The notes beneath the pieces are model-generated. The model was not told the DNA's origin and ran no database searches. It saw only the letters and a program-made list of their open reading frames with translations. Source: Carnegiea gigantea (Eukaryota > Streptophyta > Magnoliopsida > Caryophyllales > Cactaceae). From it: 64,000 bases of DNA. Positions within the stretch are counted from its first letter, which is position 1. Each line of letters opens with the position of its first letter. Below are positions 47,815-60,006 of this stretch, in pieces. The position numbers and the translations under genes are program-made. Where the stretch lies: NCBI GenBank assembly GCA_029747015.1, contig JAKOGI010000570.1:384501-448500 (forward strand). Direction: 5' to 3'.

Positions 47815-48168
47815 GGGTGTTTGACAAATAGTTTTTTAAAAAGCTTTTCAACCGAAAAGAGTTTTTTTGATCAAAATTAGTTGTTTGACCAAATAAAAAA
47901 GCTAATTTGGGTGTTTGATGAACAGGCATTTCAGAAGAGCTTTGTGGGTCCAAAAAGTTAATTTGAAAAGGCTAATTCCATGAGATTTTTGGAAGAGTTT
48001 TTTAAAGAATTAACTTTTTATTTCACAACTGTATCAGAAACAACTAATTTTACCGAACGGTTTTTCAACAAACAGCTAATTTAAACAGTTAATACACGCA
48101 ACTAACTCAAACAACTAACAACTAATATATATAACGAACAGCCAACAGCTATTTGCCAAAAAGGGCCC
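47815..48168. mobile_element. MITE upstream of the RING-H2 gene
   Basis: 354 bp. The left end is GGGTGTTTGACAAATAG. The right end reverse-complemented is GGGCCCTTTTTGGCAAATAG. CAT may be duplicated at the borders. Same style as 50059-50767, in opposite orientation. It lies about 0.7 kb upstream of the gene's start codon. Confidence 0.6.
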
Positions 48169-50058
48169 ATTGCTACTAACCTCATGAAAATGGGCTTTTT
48201 CTATAGGCATACGTAATGACAGAATGAAAATGTGAAAGTCAAACATGTTTGAGTTTGAGTGAGAGGGAGGGATGTCTTGCAAAAATATGGGTTGTGTACT
48301 GATTGATATGAGTCTGATTCTTCCTGGTTTTAGTGAGAAGTCCACCTATCCAGACAAAATACTCTCGTGTTCCATGTCAGTCCTTTGCATATCAATTTTC
48401 TCATAGCCTCATGCAAGAACAAAAGTAAAATAAAAATAAAATAATAAAGGAGGCTCAAATTGGTTGTGAGGCTGTACAAGAGGGCTAAGGCACTTAAATA
48501 TATACCGAGTTTGAATTTTATAAATTGGTTTGATAAAAATACCCAATTTAAAATTTAATTAAAAATTTGAGGTGTAGTATGAAAATGTGAAATCAGAAAC
48601 TAAGTTTGTGAATGAATAAAGTCAAATGGTTGTGATAAACGAAAATAGTGGAAAGGTTTGAAAAAAAGGGGATATTTTTTAATTTTTAACGGGTTTGTTT
48701 TGATGTTATAATCTACTAATTTCAAAAGAAAAAAAAAATCATGAATGCAGTTAATATATAGCACTTAAATATTAAACTATATATGTATTTCATGTCAAGG
48801 ACTATAATTTTGATGTAGTCAAAAAAAGGGTAAATAGACACATTTTTTACGTATCCAAATTTTTTTTTTATAACCTTATCTTTCTTTTTCAAATTATTAT
48901 TTATTTCTTTGACCTGATTTCAAAAGTTGCATGAGCTTGTGAGACAATAATTTGGGGTTGAAATTTGGCAAAGTAAATAGTAATTTAAAAAATTCAAAAT
49001 TACAAAAATAATATATCAAAACATTAAAAGAATATATGATAATATCTTTTTGAAAAACATAGCAATAATTCGTCCAATGAGAAGCTAAAGTAGTGATAGC
49101 GGAGTTGGATATGTAGGCAAATAAGCCAAGGAACATAATAGAAGGTTCTATGCTTGTTCATGTCTCCTTAGTGGATCGACTTCGATATTTGTTGCTTTAT
49201 TAGATTAGTATTAGTGAGAAATAATTATTAAACTTTTCATTTTCACGATTTGCCTGTCAAGAAGCCAAGAAAATACGCCTTTTCAAGTTTGCATGGCAAA
49301 AGTCTACGGGTTTGGTCAACTGTTTTCTAAAAGTTGAGCCAAATCAAGGTATCAAGGCAATTCCATTTCACCGGCTCTAAAAAGCATTTTGACTAAAATG
49401 TCATTGGTGTAATTCATAATTTGAAGGTCTAGTAATAAAGAAGCAAGATCGTAAGACCCCTTTCAGTATGTGACACTTTTTTTCTTAATATAAGAATATT
49501 TGACGAACTTGTTCATAATCTTATCGGTTAATTATGAATATCAGTTTACGCAAATGGTAAAATTTGTAAAAGTTATTGTTAAAAGTTTGGGTTTAAATTT
49601 TGTTTATGTCGACTTTTGTACCTTACACCAAAAGATTAATTTTATGAGTTAGCTAAAACGATAAAATTTTTAATAATTAGTGTTAGGTTGTGTTCGAAGT
49701 TAACAAATCATTATTTTTCCTATATATCGTAACGCTTGTAAGAAAACAAGAATGCACTATTTTCTCTTTTTATTTTTTTAATGAAGAGAGGGACGATAAT
49801 CAATGGTTACTATTCAACATTATATCAGGATTTCATGTCTGATCTATAGATTCAAGATACAAGCGTTATAATAGGACATTAGTTTTTGGGGCATGCGAGC
49901 CAAATGCTGGGCCTCTACAAGCAAGAACATAAGATAATTTTTTTTAAATTTTATTATTCCAAATTTATATACATGTAGTTACTACTCAGCATATTTAAGC
50001 CAAAACTAAAATCCACCTTCCTCTCTATGCTTCCCCATTTTGTAGAAATTAATACGAA
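48169..50058. other. AT-rich intergenic DNA
   Basis: No gene or clear repeat seen. Confidence 0.4.
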
Positions 50059-50767
50059 GGCCCTGTTTGGTAAATAACTGTTAGCTGTTAGCTATTTGAA
50101 TTTATTAGCTGTTTGGCTATTTGAATTAACTGTTTATAAAAGAAGTGTTTGGTAAAATTAGTTGTTTTAAAAAAAAGATATTCAGTAAAATTTTATTTGT
50201 ACCCTTCTCTCTAAATTACTTTTTAATTAAAATAATTTTTTCATTCACTAGTTATCTTATTTTCTTTCCAAAAATAATCAAATTGATGTCATATATACAA
50301 ATTAACTTCATTGATAAAACCTTAATTTGTTACTAGTTATATATAATTTGTATTCTTATTAATTTTTTTTTTCTTTTCAACTTATGTACACGTATCTACA
50401 TGATATATATCTTACAATATTATTTTCTTATTTGCTACATATTTTATTATTATGAATTGAAATTTATATATTTGAATAATTTAATCTTGGATAGATTAAA
50501 TTTAAATAATACACAACATCAAATATCACTACAAAAGACTAATGCCATATGGTGTAATTTTTTCAAACTCTTGGGTAGTTATATCATTTTTCACAAACAG
50601 CTATTACCAAAAGGCTAATAAAAATAGCCTTTTGAGAAATAGCTATTTGAGTCCAAACAACTCTTAAATCAAACACTAAGTTAGCTGTTTTGACTGGACA
50701 AAACAGCTAAATTTCCCTCCCCCAAAAGGCTATTTTTCTCCAAAAAAACTCTTGCAATCAAACACCC
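50059..50767. mobile_element. MITE, PIF/Harbinger-like
   Basis: 709 bp flanked by GAA (50056-50058 and 50768-50770). Ends are GGCCCTGTTTGGTAAATA and, reverse-complemented, GGGTGTTTGATTGCAAGAG. Terminal AGCTGTTAGCTATTTG words. No coding. Confidence 0.65.
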
Positions 50768-51939
50768 GAAAGTGATTGGATACGATTTAGTAGAAGAGTA
50801 GTAATAACTAGTTTTATTTCTTTGGTCGCGACTGTATTTATTTCAAGTAGTGTGTAATTTAATATACTGCATGCCCTACCTCTCATGTCTTTGCTTCATC
50901 CCTTTTTTTATGCCGATCAATACGTTGGAATGCAAGTTTCGGGCCCCCCACCTTCTATAAATATAAATTAAAGAAGCCTCTCCTTGTTTTTAAAGCCCAA
51001 GTTTTATTGATTGACTCTTTGCTTTTAGTTAATGGGAGTAGAATTACTATGGTCCATAAGAAGTACCAAATCTCTACCTGACAAGTTTTCTCTATCCAAA
51101 AAAAAAGGACTCAAATCTAAAATGAGAAATCTTACTTAAAATAAACAAGTGTTAACCCCCTTTAAAACCGATACGTATATGGTAGTTCAAAAACTCAAAT
51201 GCGCAAATAATATAATACATTATATCAACGTCACAGTCTCGTTTCATTATCCGTATATTTTCAAGATAAATTTGTAGCAAATTATACTTGCTTCTATCTT
51301 GGTTATACATATATGAGATACGAGTTGTGTTATGTTTTATATGTTTACTATCCATGATAAAACGATTTACCCAAATTTAAATCACAAATTCCATATGTTA
51401 GTCAACCTAATAAGAATGGAAACCAAACGAAACATGTGCCAATTTTTTTATATAAAATTGAAAACCAGGACCAAATACAAAACTGAATACTATTTCTTGC
51501 CGTGTAACATACGAAGCTTGCTACTCTATGCTATGTCCAGTGGTGTCTGTTGCTACATAAGTTTATGAGATGGTCCCATTACCATATGCAGGACGACAAC
51601 TTAAATAAATCCTAATGCAGAAGTTTTCTACTGCTTGCTTGCGCATTCTTGCCACGGCCATTCATTTTAGAGCAAACGCTGATTCTTTGAAAACAACCAA
51701 AAAAGGGAAAAGAAATTTTTTTGTTGTTTGCGAAGGATAACCTGATGACGTTCCAAGCCACTGGTAAACCCATGGTTAGTGGTAGAAGTGGCAAAATTTT
51801 GAATTTGTAGCTTATATGTGCAGCTTATATCAAAAGAAATTTTTATATGTGTAGCTTATATCGCATTCATGGTTTGGCGTTTTGGCTTTTTTTTTTTGGG
51901 GGATTTGGTTTATAAGTTTTGCAGAATTACATATATTAA
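50768..51939. other. AT-rich intergenic DNA
   Basis: No gene. Small frames near 51150-51800 have no recognisable domain. Confidence 0.4.
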
Positions 51940-52458
51940 GGGTCTGTTCTTTTTGTGGGTAAATGGGGGTGGGTAAAAGGTTGAAGTGGGTTGAGGTTGG
52001 TTGAGGTGGGTTAAGGTGGGTTGAAGTTGATATTTTTTTTTAAGGTGGGTTGAAGTTGGTTGAAGTGGGTTGAAATTGGTATATTTTTTTGTGGTGGGTT
52101 GAAGTAGGTTAAAATAATGAAAATGTATGATAATTTATTAAGTTATTGTAATTTTTAGTGCATTTTTTCGCTGAATAGTAATTTCACAATTTTGTAACTA
52201 TTTTTCTGAAAGTTGGGGGCCGGTGCAACTTGTCAATTAATTTTAACGATTTGGGTTACAAATTATTAAATTTAGGAAGGGGTGGGTTGAAGTTGGTTGA
52301 AGTGGGTTGAGGTAGGTTGAAGTTGGTTGAAGTGTATTGAAATGGATTGAGGTTGGTATTTTTTTTCAAGTGAATTGAAATTGGTTGAAGTGGGTTAAAA
52401 TAGGTTAAAATGGATTAAGATTGATAAATGTAAAAAGATATACGAAAAGAACATGACC
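51940..52458. mobile_element. PIF/Harbinger-like MITE with GGTTGAAGTGGG repeats
   Basis: 519 bp flanked by TAA (51937-51939, 52459-52461). Ends are GGGTCTGTTCTTTTTGTG and, reverse-complemented, GGTCATGTTCTTTTCGTA. Both ends carry tandem GGTTGAAGTGGG-like units on the same strand around an AT-rich core. Non-coding. Confidence 0.82.
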
Positions 52459-52482
52459 TAAATGTGGTCGTAAAAAAACCAC

Positions 52483-52620
52483 AACGCATGGTAGCAAAGT
52501 GGTTAGAGATTTGCCACATCATTTGCGTGCTTTTGTAGCAAGTCAGGGTCCGAGTCGCCGGGGGGTGTTTAATTAAATGTTTTCTAATTTTTTTTTTATT
52601 TGCCTTTTAATATTTTTTCT
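52483..52620 (+). mobile_element. Probable tRNA-derived SINE head
   Basis: An A-box-like TAGCAAAGTGGTTAG (52492-52506) and a B-box-like GGGTCCGAGTCGC (52546-52558) have tRNA-like spacing of 54 bases. A G-rich and then T-rich stretch follows. It lacks tRNA folding and mature ends, so a SINE remnant fits better than a tRNA gene. No TSD found. Confidence 0.5.
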
Positions 52621-53400
52621 TCCTCCATACTTTATTTTCCTTTTGATATCTTTTTCATTGTTAGCATCTTTGTTTTCCTTTTGTTAGTATGATTATCTTT
52701 TCTTACAATATATAAATTCATTCTTTGACTAAAAAAAGATATATGAAATCTTTCAAGATATTATTTTTTCTTTTCTTCCGTCACAATTTATGAAATCCTA
52801 ATAACCCAAAGTTTTAAATTCAGTCTTATTCAAGCACTTCATATTGACAATTACTTATCAACTTATTTGATAAAATTACTCACATCATCTCCTTCTCAAC
52901 ACGTCTTTGATAAAATCACCCAACGTCCATCTTCCTCAACTTCTTGAATTACTATGTTAAATCACATCCCTTGTTTGCTAATTAAAAGCACATATTTTAT
53001 GAGTAACAAGTCATATTTTTATATATCTCGAATTTCATGGTATGTTAATTGTGTTAAGTTATCTCCTTTATTTATTTATTTTTGAATATGATCGTGTTAG
53101 TTATGAATAAATTTTCTACAGAGTTATTTAGACTAATAATTTGTGAATGTTCTATTATTTAGACTCATAAGTTTTGAGTACTATTTTAAATTCTTATATT
53201 TATGTTTGTTTTATTGATAGTTATGAATAAGTTTTAAGTTTCAATGATGTATGTATTTATGTTTATAATTTAATTTTTTGTTGATCATGTTTTTTGCTTT
53301 GTTTGAAAATAAATCATACATATTTTATAAATGCAAGAGGAATAAATAGTATGAGAAGTACTTATGGATACTTATTGGTGAAATATATTGAATCATGCTA
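52621..53400. other. AT-rich DNA
   Basis: Nothing recognised. The left end of the second Athila element may lie at the right side of this stretch. Confidence 0.3.
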
Positions 53401-53776
53401 AAACATGCTGAATAGTTGAAGAAAAGATAACTAAGTATTTTTAATAAATACTTAACAATGTTGAATTGTGTTGAATTGTGCTAAATTGTGCTAAATTAGA
53501 CTATGTTCTTTTCGACTTATACTAAGTACTTTGATAAACCTCTATTTTACCTCTTTCAGATTTAATTTTAACCTCTCCTTTCTACGATTTTTGGGTTGAA
53601 CTTTAAAGTACAATGGTCTAATAGGCTTTCTTTAGCCCGAAATTTGCTTATATGATATGTTTTTACACTTTTCAGGAGTTCGATTGAAAGAAAGAGGGAA
53701 AATCCGCTAATGTCGCGAGAAAGGAAGGCCAGGAAGGTGGGTTTCGAGCTAAAGAGGAGGTTGTCAAGGCCTAGAG

Positions 53777-53869
53777 ATGTGGCATGGTGACCCCATGTCA
53801 AGCAGCGCGGTCGTGCCACGCTGAGACAGCAGGAAGATGCTGGGCAGGGAAGTGGCACGACCGTGCCAC
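53777..53869. repeat. Palindromes of the GTGGCACG/CGTGCCAC family (5' group)
   Basis: The perfect palindrome-like GTGGCACGACCGTGCCAC is at 53852-53869. A half-copy GCGCGGTCGTGCCAC ends at 53819. A decayed GTGGCATGG..CCATGTCA begins at 53779. Confidence 0.75.
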
Positions 53870-54851
53870 TTTAGTGGATCGCGATTAATTGCGGCAAGGG
53901 CGATGTAATTTGAGGAGCTTGTAATTTTTCTTTCGGAGAGTAGCGATCTCTCGGAAAAAGGGCGACTTTTAGTGTTTTTAGGTTTTCAATATTCTCCTAG
54001 ACTTTCAAGCATTGGATTGAAAATTGATTGGGTACGAATTTGTGGGTTGTTGCTACGATTAATTAAAATACGTTCTTTTCCTTCTTTCTTTTACGTTCTA
54101 GTTCAAAGCTTGTATCTTTAATCATGTTCTTCGCGTTTTTGACTGTGATTGTGATTGGAAGAATGATTAGGGGCTAAATTAGTTGTCTTGGATTGGGTGT
54201 AGCCCCTATTATGCAAAAGTGAATCATGTTTTAGGTTTAGGTGAATCATGTCCATGACTGCAATGTGAATTCCTGCTTAGTGCACGACCTGTTCGCTGAA
54301 TTACTTGAAAGAGTTTTATTCACTGCTTCTAATTACGGTCTAGCAGATCAACAAAAGTTGAATCCTTTACCTAGTGCGACTTTATAGGGAATTGATCCAC
54401 CTAATGTGAAAACAGTTAGGATTTCAATTGAGAATAATTGATTACGAAGTCTTGCGATTTTAATAATCTTAGTTTCATAAAAATAGATAATTAAGATTAG
54501 TTTAGCCAGTCTATTAACCTTTGAGAGAAGGCTTAGATGCGCTCTAAATGGTAATCCTTTTCAGTTCGATTTATTCATGGGCATGGTTTACTTGACCTAA
54601 TTGTGATTCATATAGCATAACAGTGTCGTGAACCCCAATCTAGGACTCTTGTTAACATTGAATTAGATAATTCAGCAGAATAGTAATATTAGTCAGTAAC
54701 ATTTATCTAAAGTGGACTTTTGCCTCACTTGAGTGTTAAAGTTGAATTCGGCGGTTGAAACTAAGTTATCTGTGGCCATGACCTGTACTTACCGTTGCTA
54801 GCTACAACTGACACCGTGTACTTGCGGTAACATATTTTAAGACAACAAGTT

Positions 54852-54871
54852 TTTGGCGCTGTTGTCAGAGA
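54852..54871 (+). other. Athila element 2 primer binding site
   Basis: TTTGGCGCTGTTGTCAGAGA aligns base by base with the PBS of the first Athila element, with four changes. Confidence 0.7.
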
Positions 54872-55121
54872 ACTTGTCTGTTTTAACATCGAAAGCGATT
54901 CAAAACGCTCTAGATTAGGCATCTTCTTTTTCTTTTTCGTTTTTCCTTTTATCCTTGTTGTTTTAGCTTTCCTTGGACTTGCATATGCTTGGTGTAGTTT
55001 TGGACTTTGTATGCATAGGCGCAGTAAGAGGGATCGACCATTCATTCCCTTTGACCCTGAGATAGAAGCCACTGCACGAAGGCAGAGCAGTTCAAGGAAG
55101 TGACAACAGCTACAAGTCATC

Positions 55122-56470
55122 ATGGCCGAGAGAAATGCTAGGGTTCTGCGGGATTATGTCTTACCGCAGGCCACCGGCCTCACCTTGTCCCTTGTCAACC
55201 GGCCGTCAAAGTGAACAATTTCGAGCTGCGGCCCACTCTTGCGTCTTTCGTGAAGAAAGACCAATTCAGTGGACGTCCCACGGAGAATCCCCACATTCAC
55301 CTTCGCAATTTTCTAGCAAAGTGTGACACCATCAAGCTCAATGGGGTCTCCGTCGACGCAATCAGGGTACGACTCTTCCTCTTTACGCTCATGAACAGAG
55401 CCAGTGACTGGCTTCTTAATGAAGAGTCTAACTCCTTCACTACCTGGGAGGCCCTATCGACGGCATTCTTAAGCAAGTACTTTCCCATAGGTAAGGCCCC
55501 TAAGTTGAGAGCGGAAATCACCTCCTTCTCTCAACGAGGCGATGAGTCACTTTATGAGGCATAGGAAAGGTTCAAAGATCTTCAGCGCCAATGCTCCCAC
55601 CACGGAGTACCTGACTGGCTTATAATTTAAACCTTCTATAATGGATTAGACCAGTCTCTGAAGATGTATGTTGACGCCGCAGCTGGCGGTGCACTTATGG
55701 GGACATCGATAGAGGCTGCGAAGACCTTATTGGAGGAGATGACCTCCAATAACTACCATTGGTCCAGCGAGAGGGAAGCCCCAAAGAGGACTAGTGGGAT
55801 CTATGGAGTCGACGTTGTGGACTTGCCGGCTAGCAATGTTGATGCTTTGGCGCAGCAGCTTGACAGGATTGGGACTCCTCCTCCGAGGAGTTCAGTGGGA
55901 GGTTCGTCTGGTGCAATGTTTGAGGTTAGAGCTTCATGTGAGATCTGTGGCATCCAAGGGCATGCTGCTTCTGAGTGCCACACTAATTTCTAGGGAGTGG
56001 AGCATGCCAATGCTATACAAAATTTCAATCCACGCCCACCACCACAAAACAACCCCTACTCCAACACATACAACCCCGGTTGGAAAAATCATCCTAATTT
56101 CTCCTACCGTAACAACAACCCCTTGTCCTCCAATGCCTCTCAACCTCAGCCCTCTGGTTTTTAACATAGGGCACCCTACAACCCATCCCCCTAACAACCG
56201 CCTCCACAACCTAAGTTCAACTTGGAGAACTTTATGGAGCGCTTTATAGCGACCTAAACTAAGACAAATGAGGTTCTTAGTGAGCAAATCAATCAACTAA
56301 ACTCTAAGTTCGACGCCATGGCCTACCTTCAAAAGGTGATGGGCACTCAGATCGTACAGATCGCTCAATAGGTAAGCAGTTTGTCCTGACCATAGGGATA
56401 ACTACCGGGCCAGTCCGAGGTCAACTCCAGGGGTTATATCAATGTTGTTTACACGAGAAATGAGGGGTTG
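55122..56470 (+). pseudogene. Athila element 2 gag
   Basis: Starts MAERNARVLRDYVLPQ. After a one-base frame change near 55200 it runs in a single phase to about 56400. Domains: the gag region with NNFELRPTLASF, NPHIHLRNFLAKCDT, IRVRLFLFTLMNRASDWL, FLSKYFPIGKAPKLRAEI; then LKMYVDAAAGGAL and a CCHC knuckle CEICGIQGHAASEC near 55936-55977. About ten in-frame stops interrupt this phase, yet no further frameshift is needed. Each fits a Gln, Arg or Trp codon changed by C-to-T or G-to-A. The encoded protein would form the particle and bind RNA. Confidence 0.85.
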
Positions 56471-56479
56471 TGGAGAGTC

Positions 56480-57200
56480 ATGTGATGGTACTTCAGGAAG
56501 CGGCTTCAATCCCTATTTCTACTGGAATAACTACATTGAAGAAGGAAGAGGCTCCGAATCAAGAAGAGGAGGGTCATCAACCTCCTCCAGCCCGACCTTA
56601 TCAGCCTCCTATTCCTTACCCTCAGAGGTTGCTCTGGGCTAAGCTCTCTCAACTTGAGTCCAGATTCACATGATTTATGGATATTTTAAGGAGGGTCTAC
56701 GCTGATACCCCCTTTCTTGGAGGCTCTCAAGAAAGCACCGGCTTACTTTAAATTTTTGAGGGAGCTTCTTTTAAAAAAAGGTGAGCCTGAGGGAGCTCTA
56801 GTGGTCCCTATGGGAGAGTTCTATAGCTCAATTCTCTAAAGTCAGTCGCCATCGAAATTGTAGGATCATGGTAACTTCTCTATCCCTTACTGTACAAAGG
56901 GCATGCAAATCGAAACAGCCCTTTGTGATCTGGGGGCCAGTGTGAGTTTAATGTCTCTCTCTCTATGCAAAAAGTTTGAGTTGTTGAATTTGAAGCCCAC
57001 CACCAAGATTATACAGCTAGCGGATCACACCCTCAAGTGACCTGCGGGTGTTTGGAGGATGCTTCTATCCAGGTGGGTAAGTTCATCATCCCCTGTGACT
57101 TTATTGTGATGGATATGGATGAGAACTTCCAAATCTCCATCATCCTTGGGAGGCCGTTTCTAGCTACTACAGGGGCGGTGATCGATGTGTAGGCAGGAAC
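56480..57200 (+). pseudogene. Athila element 2 gag end and protease
   Basis: After a frameshift near 56460, a Pro/Gln/Glu-rich linker leads to YQPPIPYPQRL. The protease follows: CDLGASVSLM (Asp codon at 56927), here with the canonical DLGAS, then IIQLADHT and, after a frame change, FIVMDMDENFQISIILGRPFLA. It ends near DV-stop-AGT at about 57192. RT should follow but does not. Stops and two frame changes make it inactive. Confidence 0.8.
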
Positions 57201-57450
57201 TATTCTATCCCTCACGTAGCTAATTCTGGCGTCACAGTGTTTGATGGGGATGGAGGACCTCATATGAGGTCTGTAGCACTGTCTGATTTGTATCCACCCA
57301 TTCCTACTACTCTTGGAGGTACTACCTTTCGTCCTGGGGAGGTGCTGGAGGTAACACCATTCATCACTTCACCATCTCTACCTCCCTCTATCTTATCATC
57401 ATCTACCAGTTTGAGGTAATGGTCAAGCTAAAGACCTAAAACAAGCGCTT

Positions 57451-57468
57451 CTTGGGAGGCAACCCAAG
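57451..57468 (+). other. Conserved 3' hairpin A (second copy)
   Basis: CTTGGGAGGCAACCCAAG: 6-bp stem, loop AGGCAA, preceded by GCGCTT as in the other element (GCGCTG). Confidence 0.65.
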
Positions 57469-57642
57469 CTTTACTGCTTTCGAAAAAAGAAAAAAAATGA
57501 AAAAAATGAAAAAAATGAAAATGAAAAAAAAAGATGAGAGGAAAAAGCTCAAGCGAAAAAAAGCTGAGTGACAAAGGAAGCGAGCTACTTGAAAGGAGTG
57601 AATTAGGAGGCAGTAAGTTAGCAGGGGCACCCCATGCTGGGT

Positions 57643-57821
57643 GGCATGACCATGCCCCCCCTCAAGACTGCAAAAACAAAGAGGGAGTAAGAAAATCATG
57701 GTTCGATGCTCAGAAAAATAGCACGGTTGCCATGTGCCTTGAGGCACGATCGTGCCACCTTTTTAGAAATACAATGCAAAGGCAGCAAAGTGGCACGGTG
57801 CTGATGGCATGACCGTGCCAC
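57643..57821. repeat. Palindromes of the GTGGCACG/CGTGCCAC family (3' group)
   Basis: Three members: GGCATGACCATGCC (57643-57656, the form expected after both CpGs decay), GGCACGATCGTGCC (57743-57756), and GTGGCACGG..CCGTGCCAC arms (57790-57821) around a 14-base loop. Confidence 0.8.
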
Positions 57822-57837
57822 ATTAAAAATTGGTCAA

Positions 57838-57911
57838 AAGGTGGATTTCCTTCTTCTTCTTCCTTCTTCCCCATTCAAGCTCTCAACTTTCTCTCTCTAT
57901 AACACAAAACC

Positions 57912-57960
<49 letters not shown>

Positions 57961-58205
57961 TACCAACTCAAATCCCCTTTCACTCTCAAATTTCCCAAAA
58001 ATTTTTTCAATTCCTTCACTCTCCTCTCAAAATTTCTCACCTTTTCACCCCAAATTCACCCTATTCCACAACCTATTTTCTCTCTCTAAAATCCTAACCT
58101 CTATTGTTGGGGTTGAAGGTTGTAAAGAGCGAAATTGCACCTTCTCTTGCCATTCTAAGCTTCTACCTTCACTCTCACACCCCGATTTGTTCTTCATTCA
58201 CAATT
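57838..58205 (+). promoter_or_regulatory. Pyrimidine-rich leader before ORF-1
   Basis: A TTCTTCTTCC-type tract, then an interrupted CT microsatellite (about 20 units at 57915-57955), then CTCTCAAATTTCCC wording up to the ATG. It looks like a plant 5' leader and suggests a separate transcript for ORF-1. No TATA box seen. Confidence 0.45.
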
Positions 58206-59970
58206 ATGGGCAAGAAATGAGTTAGAGAGGGTTCCAAGGCTCTATCCCAACCCAAGCAGTCCTCCCGAGCTACCTCTTCCTCAGCTGCAACTGCTTCTAC
58301 TAAAGGTACAAAGAATGCCTACCCTCTAATTTTGCCTGCTAGCACTAGAGGTTTGCAGTTTGTTAGTGATGAACAAAAGTCTAGATATGAGATTTTAGCC
58401 ATTAGGAACACTAGTAAGTAGAAATATTTTCATGTTGATTCATTGAGGACTTTGGGAATGTTGGATGACATGTTGACTCTAATTGGTAGACTTGCATAGA
58501 CTGAGTACATTAGCATGCAATGTACATCATATGACCGTCTTATGATTGAGTTTTTGAGTTCTCTACATGTCGATTGGGATGGTAATTTTAAGGGTCATGA
58601 GGTAGGGATTTCATTTCGCATGTTTAATATGGGCCACCGGATGAACTTGAGAATGTTTAACGAGTTGTTGAAATTTTCGGTGGCCGATGGGGCGTATAGA
58701 GATGTGCCCTCATTGTGGCGACCCGACCCTATTTGAACTAGCATTACATGCTCCAAGCGGAAGAACTACACTGATCGATGGGGGAGACCTAGAGTTTTTG
58801 ACCCCTAATAGGCTAAGGCCATCGATATCTGTAATGTTGACCTGCGTTATCTTCAGCGCCTGACCGCGAATATCATTTTCGGTCACAATAACAACCAAAA
58901 TGGTTGTTGAAAGGTAGAGTTGTTTATTGTCTGGTATGCACTATTGGGCACCCCCATAGACACAGGGGCGTTTATAATTTGCCACTTGGCGGACATGGCC
59001 AAGGTTAACAATAAGAACCTCATAAGAATTGGTGGCATTGTCACCGCCATTGACACTGCCTTAGGCCACAGTTCGAGGCTCTTTACTCTCGAGTCCCATT
59101 TCCTGAGTAGTCACCTCGATATCGGCACCCTCCATCATATGCACATTATTGACACCCAAGGTGAAACTATTAGGGACCCCCATCACAAAACCATCCTCTT
59201 CACCCTTCCTAATGTTGAGCGCACCACAGTCGCCAACAACAAGAATTGGAACTGTGACTATTGGATTATTCGGGCAACTGTTCTACCTAGGGAAGAACAG
59301 TTAGCCGCAGATGAGGATGTTGAGTATGATGAGGAGGGGGTGATGATGATGACGAAGAGGGGGGTGATGATGACGATGAGGAGGAGGGCGACGCTGATGC
59401 AAGCCGAGGAGGGCCCGAGCCTGAGTGTATCCATGCTGAGGAGGCAGCCAGTCCACCACCTCCACCACCACTTCACCCAACTTTTCCCCATGAGACCGGT
59501 GGGTCCCCTTCTTTTGCTGCGGCCTATATGCCGCTTAACCCCGCCTTCCTCCATTCTTTCTCCAACCTCCACATGGAGGTTTCGAGTCTTTGAGGGAACT
59601 ACGCTGGCATACGTGATAACCTCCATCGTCTCTCAGGACGAATGGACTCCATTGAGGAGGGAGTCTCCTTCTTTCGGGGTTTTATTGACCGCCAAGAGGA
59701 GCGGGAGAGACGACAGATTCAGCGAGAGGAGGAACGGGCTATGAGAGAAGCCCGGGAGTGTGAGGAGCACCGGTGGATGAATGAGCTACCCTAGCTCCAG
59801 TCAGAGTCCATTTGGTAATTGTAGGAGGGATTTCGCACCTTCCCGGGCGGCCAAGGGGATTCGTCGTCTTTCCCTCCTATGATCCAGGCCATTCGTCTAC
59901 CTTCCACCCATTTCCTCCGCATTTCTGGCCATCTCCTGGGCTCGATGGCACACAATGACTGTAAGTTGTA
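58206..59970 (+). pseudogene. Athila ORF-1 (env-position gene)
   Basis: Starts at ATG 58206 and keeps one phase to about 59300 despite eight in-frame stop codons (the first is codon 5). Recognisable blocks are YDRLMIEFLSSLHVDWDG, GISFRMFNMGH..LRMFNELL, then ELFIVWYALLGTPIDTGAFI and HHMHIIDTQGETI. They resemble the ATHILA ORF-1 family, found after pol in this group. After a frame change near 59340 come an Asp/Glu-rich stretch, a Pro run and a coiled-coil-like Arg/Glu segment (about 59690-59780). Its function is not established; some authors treat genes in this position as envelope-like. No convincing transmembrane segment was seen here. Confidence 0.75.
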
Positions 59971-60006
59971 CTCCCCCTCCCCTTCTCTTCTTATGTATAT
60001 CATTTT

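Noticed and set aside
52483..52560. tRNA gene
   Set aside because: The A and B boxes are present, but no cloverleaf with a 7-bp acceptor stem could be drawn.
57830..58225. 131-codon open frame rich in Ser/Leu
   Set aside because: Translation of a pyrimidine-rich leader with a CT microsatellite; stops are rare in such DNA by composition.
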